This document shows positions 60,032-64,000 of a stretch of DNA of 64,000 nt, one piece after another (the stretch's first letter is position 1; each line of letters starts with the position of its first letter). Both the position numbers and the translations under genes were made by a program. Source of the stretch: an uncultured bacterium (GTDB lineage: Bacteria; Actinomycetota; Coriobacteriia; Coriobacteriales; Coriobacteriaceae); assembly GCA_905215445.1 (NCBI GenBank), contig CAJMPZ010000002.1, forward strand, positions 44,212 to 108,211, given 5' to 3'. The notes beneath the pieces are model-generated. The model was not told the DNA's origin and ran no database searches. It saw only the letters and a list, made by a program, of their open reading frames with translations.

Positions 60032-60502
60032 GTGAAATACACCGTCGTTTGCGTCGGTAAGCTCAAGGAGCGCTTTTGGAAGGACGCGTGCGCTGAGTAC
60101 ACCAAGCGCCTAGGTGCCTATGCCAAGGTGGATATCCGCGAGGTGGCCGATATCGACCCGGCTAAGGCGGGCGGCGTGGATGCCGCGCGCGACAAGGAGG
60201 GGGCGGCGATTCTTGCCGCCTTGCCATCTCGAGCGCATGTGATCCTGCTGGCTATCGAGGGCAAGGAGCGCTCGAGCGAGGAGTTTTCGGCGAGGCTCGA
60301 CGATCTTATGCTGCGAGGCAGCAGCGACATTGCCTTTGTAATCGGCGGTTCGGACGGCGTGAGCGATGACGTGCGCGCACGAGCCGACGAGATGCTCAGC
60401 TTTGGACGCATTACCTTGCCGCATAACCTGGCGCGTGTGGTGCTGCTGGAGCAGATTTACCGTGCCTGCAAGATCAGTCGTGGCGAGCCGTATCACAAAT
60501 AG
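60032..60502 (+). CDS. rlmH: 23S rRNA pseudouridine-1915 N3-methyltransferase RlmH
   Basis: A 156-residue SPOUT-class methyltransferase. FVIGGSDGVSDDV and LGRITLPHNLARVVLLEQIYRA-type sequence (here FGRITLPHNLARVVLLEQIYRACKISRGEPYHK) close the SAM-binding knot. Length and C-terminal YHK are canonical. GTG 60032 with GAAGGAG just upstream; six bases after the SPFH stop. Confidence 0.96.
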   Translation: MKYTVVCVGKLKERFWKDACAEYTKRLGAYAKVDIREVADIDPAKAGGVDAARDKEGAAILAALPSRAHVILLAIEGKERSSEEFSARLDDLMLRGSSDIAFVIGGSDGVSDDVRARADEMLSFGRITLPHNLARVVLLEQIYRACKISRGEPYHK

Positions 60503-60575
60503 GTCGGCAATACGAAACAATGGCGTGGGACAATACCTTTCGTTTTGAGGAATGTGTCTGAAAGGACTATGCGAT

Positions 60576-61346
60576 ATGAAGATTGGATTTGTCGGTTTTG
60601 GCAATATGGCGAGCGCTATGGCCGATGGCTGGATCGCTGCCGGTGTAGCTGCGAGCGACATGTGCGCCTGCGCGGGTCGCTACGACGCACTGGTTGAGCG
60701 CTGTGAGGCGCGCGGGATGGCCGCTTGCCACGATGCCGCCGAGGTTGTCGCCGCATCCGATATCGTGGTCGCTGCGGTCAAGCCGTACATGATCGAGAAG
60801 GTATTCGCCCCGCTCAAGGATGCTCTTGCCAAAAAGGTCGTTCTGTCGGTTGCCTGGACCTGGGACAGTGCCAAGTGGGAGCAGGTCCTGCCGGACGTCG
60901 CGCATATCTCGACGGTGCCCAACACGCCGGTTTCAGTGGGTGAGGGCGTCATCGCCTGCGAGAAGGCTTCGACGCTCAATGACGAGCGGCGCGCTGTGGT
61001 GCTCGATCTACTTGGCAAGCTTGGCACGGTGGTTGAGCTCGACACGAGCCTGCTGTTCGTGGGCGGCACGGTGGGTGGTTGCGCTCCGGCATTTGTCGCT
61101 ATGGCAATCGAGGCCCTGGGCGATGCGGCGGTCAAGCACGGTATCCCGCGTGCGGATGCTTATCGCATTGTGAGCCAGATGGTGCTGGGTACGGCAAAGC
61201 TGCAGCTTGCAACTGGCCAGCATCCTGCGGCGATGAAGGATGCCGTATGCTCGCCCGGTGGTGCCACCATCAAGGGCGTCGTTGCGCTCGAGGACGCCGG
61301 CATGCGCAGCGCCCTGGTCAAGGCAATCGACGCAACCCTCCAGTAA
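60576..61346 (+). CDS. proC: Pyrroline-5-carboxylate reductase
   Basis: A 256-residue enzyme that makes proline from pyrroline-5-carboxylate with NAD(P)H. MKIGFVGFGNMASAM is the dinucleotide site, VVAAVKPYMIEKV follows, and VPNTPVSVGEG, GGCAPAF and AVCSPGGATIKGV form the dimeric active-site half. ATG 60576 follows AAGGACTATGCG; ATG 60552 would add eight residues ahead of the family start. A large hairpin follows the stop. Confidence 0.95.
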   Translation: MKIGFVGFGNMASAMADGWIAAGVAASDMCACAGRYDALVERCEARGMAACHDAAEVVAASDIVVAAVKPYMIEKVFAPLKDALAKKVVLSVAWTWDSAKWEQVLPDVAHISTVPNTPVSVGEGVIACEKASTLNDERRAVVLDLLGKLGTVVELDTSLLFVGGTVGGCAPAFVAMAIEALGDAAVKHGIPRADAYRIVSQMVLGTAKLQLATGQHPAAMKDAVCSPGGATIKGVVALEDAGMRSALVKAIDATLQ

Positions 61347-61500
61347 AACCGACCAAAAAAGGGACAGTTTATTTTGGCAGGTTTTTCCTGCGGTTTTGTC
61401 CTTTTAGCGAAAAGCGCCCCGCAACTGGCTCAATTCCAGTTGCGGGGCGCTTGCGTTCGCCCGGATAAAACCGACCAAAATAAACCTGTCCCTTTTTGGC
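61346..61500. repeat. Long intergenic inverted repeat (hairpin element 5)
   Basis: Outer arms of about 37 bases (61352-61389 and 61461-61500; CCAAAAAAGGGACAG and CTGTCCCTTTTTGG) enclose a perfect 15-bp stem (61414-61428 with 61436-61450). It begins at the proC stop and can end transcription. TTTCCTGCGGTTTTG (61384-61398) is identical to 10275-10289 in element 1. Confidence 0.8.
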
Positions 61501-61503
61501 GGG

Positions 61504-61677
61504 TTAGTCCCAGAAGCTGTCTTCTTCGTCCTCGGATTTGGGGCCGCGGTCGACATACATCTTATGGGTGCGCTTCTCCATTACAAAGGCAAGAATCGCA
61601 AACAGCAGGATGCCGCCGGCGAAAAGGATGGCAAAACCGGTGCGGGTGCCAAACAAAAAGGAAAAAACTGCGTCCAT
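61504..61677 (-). CDS. Small single-helix membrane protein
   Basis: A 57-residue minus-strand gene. MDAVFSFLFGTRTGFAILFAGGILLFAILAFVME is one membrane helix, followed by a charged tail KRTHKMYVDRGPKSEDEEDSFWD. AAGAAGG lies seven bases before the ATG. The helix-plus-acidic-tail plan and intact frame argue that it is real. No function is known; it lies divergent from serS and convergent with proC. Confidence 0.7.
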   Translation of the reverse strand: MDAVFSFLFGTRTGFAILFAGGILLFAILAFVMEKRTHKMYVDRGPKSEDEEDSFWD

Positions 61678-61788
61678 TGGGTGCCTTCTTGCGTAGTTGA
61701 GTTGGGTCGTAAACGTTCATAAGTATATACTTGCCCATACATGTACAAGGTTGCAACCTAAATGGAATGTATATCGCCGGAGGATCTA

Positions 61789-63072
61789 ATGCTTGATATC
61801 AAGTTTGTTCGCGAGAACCCTGATGCCATCGATGTCGCCATGGCTAACCGCCAGACGTCTTGGGATCGCGAGAAGTTCTTTGAGCTCGACGACGAGCGTC
61901 GTGCCGTCATCACCGAGGTTGAGGAACTTCAAGCCACGCGCAATGCCGAGTCCAAGAAGATCGGCGCCCTGATGAAGGAGGGCAAGAAGGACGAGGCCGA
62001 GGCCGCCAAGGAGGCCGTGCGCGCCGTCAACGAGAAGATTGACGGTCTGGCCGAGCGCCGCACCGCCCTCGAGCAGGAGCAGTACGACTTCATGGCTCAC
62101 CTGCCCAACATTCCTTGCGAGGCCACGCCGTACGGCAAGGACGAGGACGAGAACATCGAGCGCCGTCGTTGGGGCACCCCGCGCGAGTTCGACTTCGACT
62201 TTAAGCCGCACTGGGATCTGGGCACCGACCTCGACATCCTTGACTTCGAGCGCGGCAACAAGCTCTCCGGCAGCCGCTTCACCGTTCTCGGTGGCGCCGG
62301 CGCCCGTCTTGAGCGCGCCCTCATCAACTTCTTCCTCGATACGCACACCAGCCGTGGTTTTAAGGAGTGGTGGCCGCCCATCGTCGTCAAGCGTCAGACC
62401 ATGTTCGGCACGGGCCAGCTGCCCAAGTTCGAGGACGACGCCTATCACGTCTCGGGCGACAACTTCCTGATCCCCACCGCCGAGGTCGTGCTCACCAACC
62501 TGCACGCCGGTGAGGTCCTCGACGCCGATACCCTGCCGCGCCGCTACACCGCCTTCACCCCCTGCTTCCGCGAGGAGGCCGGCTCCGCTGGTCGCGATAC
62601 CCGCGGCATCATTCGCCAGCACGAGTTCGACAAGGTCGAGATGGTAAAGTTTGCCAAGCCGGAGGAGTCCGACGAAGAGCTCGAGAGCATGACCGCCGAG
62701 GCCGAGTTCCTGCTGCAGCAGCTGGGTCTTCCGTATCGCGTGATTAGCCTGTGCACCGGCGACCTGGGCTTCTCTGCCCGTCAGACCTACGACGTCGAGG
62801 TCTGGCTGCCGAGCTACAACGCCTACAAGGAGATCAGCTCCTGCTCCAACTGCGGTGACTTCCAGGCCCGTCGCGCCAACATCAAGTATCGCGACCCCGA
62901 GAACTTCAAGGGTTCGCGCTATCTGCACACCCTCAACGGTTCCGGTCTGCCGGCTGGCCGTACCATGGCAGCCATTCTGGAGAACTACCAGAACGCTGAC
63001 GGCACCATCACGATCCCCGAGGTTCTGCGTCCCTACATGGGCGGCCTCGAGAAGATCGAGCCGGTCGCGTAG
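61789..63072 (+). CDS. serS: Seryl-tRNA synthetase
   Basis: A 427-residue class II synthetase. A helical N-terminal arm (residues about 1-110, with [21 protein letters not shown]) binds tRNA-Ser. Motif 2 is [27 protein letters not shown] and motif 3 is [23 protein letters not shown] 61789 follows CCGGAGGA; 61762 would add nine residues outside the usual start. No T-box or other leader is evident, unlike pheST. Confidence 0.97.
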   Translation: MLDIKFVRENPDAIDVAMANRQTSWDREKFFELDDERRAVITEVEELQATRNAESKKIGALMKEGKKDEAEAAKEAVRAVNEKIDGLAERRTALEQEQYDFMAHLPNIPCEATPYGKDEDENIERRRWGTPREFDFDFKPHWDLGTDLDILDFERGNKLSGSRFTVLGGAGARLERALINFFLDTHTSRGFKEWWPPIVVKRQTMFGTGQLPKFEDDAYHVSGDNFLIPTAEVVLTNLHAGEVLDADTLPRRYTAFTPCFREEAGSAGRDTRGIIRQHEFDKVEMVKFAKPEESDEELESMTAEAEFLLQQLGLPYRVISLCTGDLGFSARQTYDVEVWLPSYNAYKEISSCSNCGDFQARRANIKYRDPENFKGSRYLHTLNGSGLPAGRTMAAILENYQNADGTITIPEVLRPYMGGLEKIEPVA

Positions 63073-63095
63073 ATTGGCTGCATAAGCGATTTGCT

Positions 63096-63125
63096 AGGGC
63101 ACTCCTTTTTGGGGTGCCCTTTTTG
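63096..63125 (+). terminator. Terminator of serS
   Basis: AGGGCACTCC (63096-63105) pairs with GGGGTGCCCT (63111-63120) with one G-U, then T4. Confidence 0.85.
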
Positions 63126-63243
63126 TGTGCGGCCATACCATGCTGTGCGGACAGCTCAATAGAAAACACACGAACAACTGTTCTGTATACAGCCATCTAC
63201 CTGCTATGCTTTTGCTAAATAAGAGCGAGAGAAAGGGGACGCG

Positions 63244-63621
63244 ATGGAGCTGTTTGATGATCGGGTGGTTTTGTTTGAGAGCGACGAGGGCGGGGAGTAC
63301 CTGCTTGTGACGTGTGAGCCGTCTGGCATGGGTGGCCTGGTGGTTCGACAGACGAGCGAGGGTCCGTTGACCCAATGGTGCTACGAGGAGTCGCCGCATG
63401 TGGTTGAGACGTTTGTGGCGCACGAGGGGCTTGTGGCCCTGGAGCATTTCTATGGGGTCCGGACATCTAACCAGGTTGCTCGCATGTTGAGTATCTCGTT
63501 TGCCGATTATGATTGTGCCCAGCGGGTGAGATCGCTCCTGAGGGAACTTGATGCTAAGTTTGACGTGATCGAAAAGCCAATCGATCGTACGGGGAACGAC
63601 GGTATATGCGGAGCAGCATGA
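63244..63621 (+). CDS. Hypothetical protein
   Basis: A 125-residue soluble protein with no recognised domain and no membrane helix. The first half is beta-like (DDRVVLFESDEGGEYLLVTCEP; GLVVRQTSEGPLTQWCYEE) and the second helical (RVRSLLRELDAKFDVIEK). AGAAAGGGG precedes ATG 63244. Codon use matches its neighbours, so it is probably a conserved lineage gene. Confidence 0.65.
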   Translation: MELFDDRVVLFESDEGGEYLLVTCEPSGMGGLVVRQTSEGPLTQWCYEESPHVVETFVAHEGLVALEHFYGVRTSNQVARMLSISFADYDCAQRVRSLLRELDAKFDVIEKPIDRTGNDGICGAA

Positions 63622-63657
63622 CAAAACTGCGTTTCACAAAAAAGTTTGAGATTGTGC

Positions 63658-63690
63658 TTGACTCCAATAAGCTAAAGTGGTTTTATATAT
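63658..63690 (+). promoter_or_regulatory. Promoter region of tRNA-Arg
   Basis: TTGACT (63658-63663) and a TTTTATATAT stretch (63681-63690), 17-20 bp apart, with an A/T-rich element (AAAAAAGTTTGAGATT) upstream. Confidence 0.6.
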
Positions 63691-63698
63691 CTTGCGCT

Positions 63699-63775
63699 GC
63701 GGCGTTACCTCAGCTGGATAGAGGGTCTGACTACGAATCAGAACGTCATAGGTTCGAATCCTATACGCCGCACCA
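63699..63775 (+). tRNA. tRNA-Arg(ACG)
   Basis: Acceptor GCGGCGT pairs with ACGCCGC; the anticodon stem TCTGA/TCAGA has loop CTACGAA (anticodon ACG); the T-arm is ATAGG/CCTAT with TTCGAAT. CCA is encoded. Confidence 0.96.
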
Positions 63776-64000
63776 ATTGAACTTGAAGCCTCCGGCAACG
63801 GGGGCTTTTCTTTTTTGGAGACCAGACAGGGATTCGAACCTCGGTCGAGGCGCGAGCGTGAAGCGGACGCGGAGCGTCCGTAGCGAGCGGGCGAGCACGC
63901 CGGCAGGCGGGCGAAGCCGGCGCGGATCCGCGGAACGGATGCGCGGAATCCTATACGCCGCACCAATTGAACTTGAAGCCTCCGGCAACGGGGGCTTTTC
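63756..64000. repeat. tRNA-Arg 3'-end duplication element
   Basis: GAATCCTATACGCCGC and onward through the terminator (from 63756) recurs from 63946 to the window end, period 190. The insert contains GGATTCGAACCT (63830-63841), the inverse of this tRNA's T-arm, then a GC-rich core; 63898-63920 is identical to 58919-58941 in the tRNA-Leu element. Confidence 0.88.
63786..63816 (+). terminator. Terminator of tRNA-Arg (first copy)
   Basis: AAGCCTCCG (63786-63794) pairs with CGGGGGCTT (63799-63807) with one G-U, then TTCTTTTTT. Confidence 0.85.

Noticed and set aside
63634..63966. 110-residue minus-strand frame over tRNA-Arg
   Set aside because: Translation of the tRNA and repeat element, not a gene.
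58781..64000. CRISPR arrays or phage att sites as the explanation of the tRNA repeats
   Set aside because: Each has only two copies 189-190 bp apart, with no short regular spacers; no integrase gene lies nearby, so a full prophage is ruled out here.

Overview
This window reads as a chromosomal segment of a high-GC, Gram-positive gut actinobacterium of the class Coriobacteriia, most likely Collinsella or a close relative. That is an inference from overall gene content, codon use and protein style; no database search was possible.

Layout. 1-2046: the end of a cluster of short surface proteins with SipW-type signal peptides, plus the C-terminal stump of a lost third copy. 2132-3614: an HNH endonuclease and a small zinc-ribbon protein. 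3805-7803: a GntR/UTRA-regulated locus for uptake and breakdown of a sugar-amine (fructoselysine type), made of a SIS-domain deglycase and mannose-family PTS IIB, IIC and IID, with two matching palindromic operators and no visible IIA. 8043-10618: a DUF5710-type protein, a putative Vsr/DUF559-like nuclease, a long hairpin and tRNA-Val.

10850-19899 is the most unusual region. Four SipW-type surface proteins, a SipW-like signal peptidase, a membrane-anchored McrB-like AAA+ ATPase, a DUF2357-like protein ending in a very long coiled coil, and a second SipW-like peptidase are packed head to tail. It looks like a surface-fibre or secretion system that has recruited McrBC-type parts.

20025-42271 is mainly housekeeping and transport: a DMT transporter, a DUF4012 protein, glmM, an M32 carboxypeptidase, pheST behind a T-box with a UUC specifier, a CbiMQO-type cobalt/nickel transporter, a zinc-dependent phospholipase-like protein, a second Vsr/DUF559-like protein, pyruvate kinase, a Ca2+-type P-ATPase behind a structured leader, and rsgA. 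42472-52074 is a Tad (tight adherence) pilus operon: CpaB-like, TadZ, TadA, TadB, TadC, Flp pilin, several TadE/TadG-like pseudopilins and a DUF192 protein. 52133-52682 is a toxin-antitoxin pair whose toxin has lost one G in a G-run. 52806-63775 holds tRNA-Phe, a GH5-like protein lacking its usual acid/base residue, rsmI, metG, rsmA, tatD, tRNA-Leu, an SPFH protein, rlmH, proC, a 57-residue membrane protein, serS, a hypothetical gene and tRNA-Arg.

Two repeat systems run through the window. Long, imperfect intergenic inverted repeats occur at 10207, 28214, 35851, 40811 and 61346. At both tRNA-Leu and tRNA-Arg the tRNA 3' end plus its terminator is duplicated about 190 bp downstream, around a shared GC-rich core that begins with an inverted copy of the host tRNA's T-arm.
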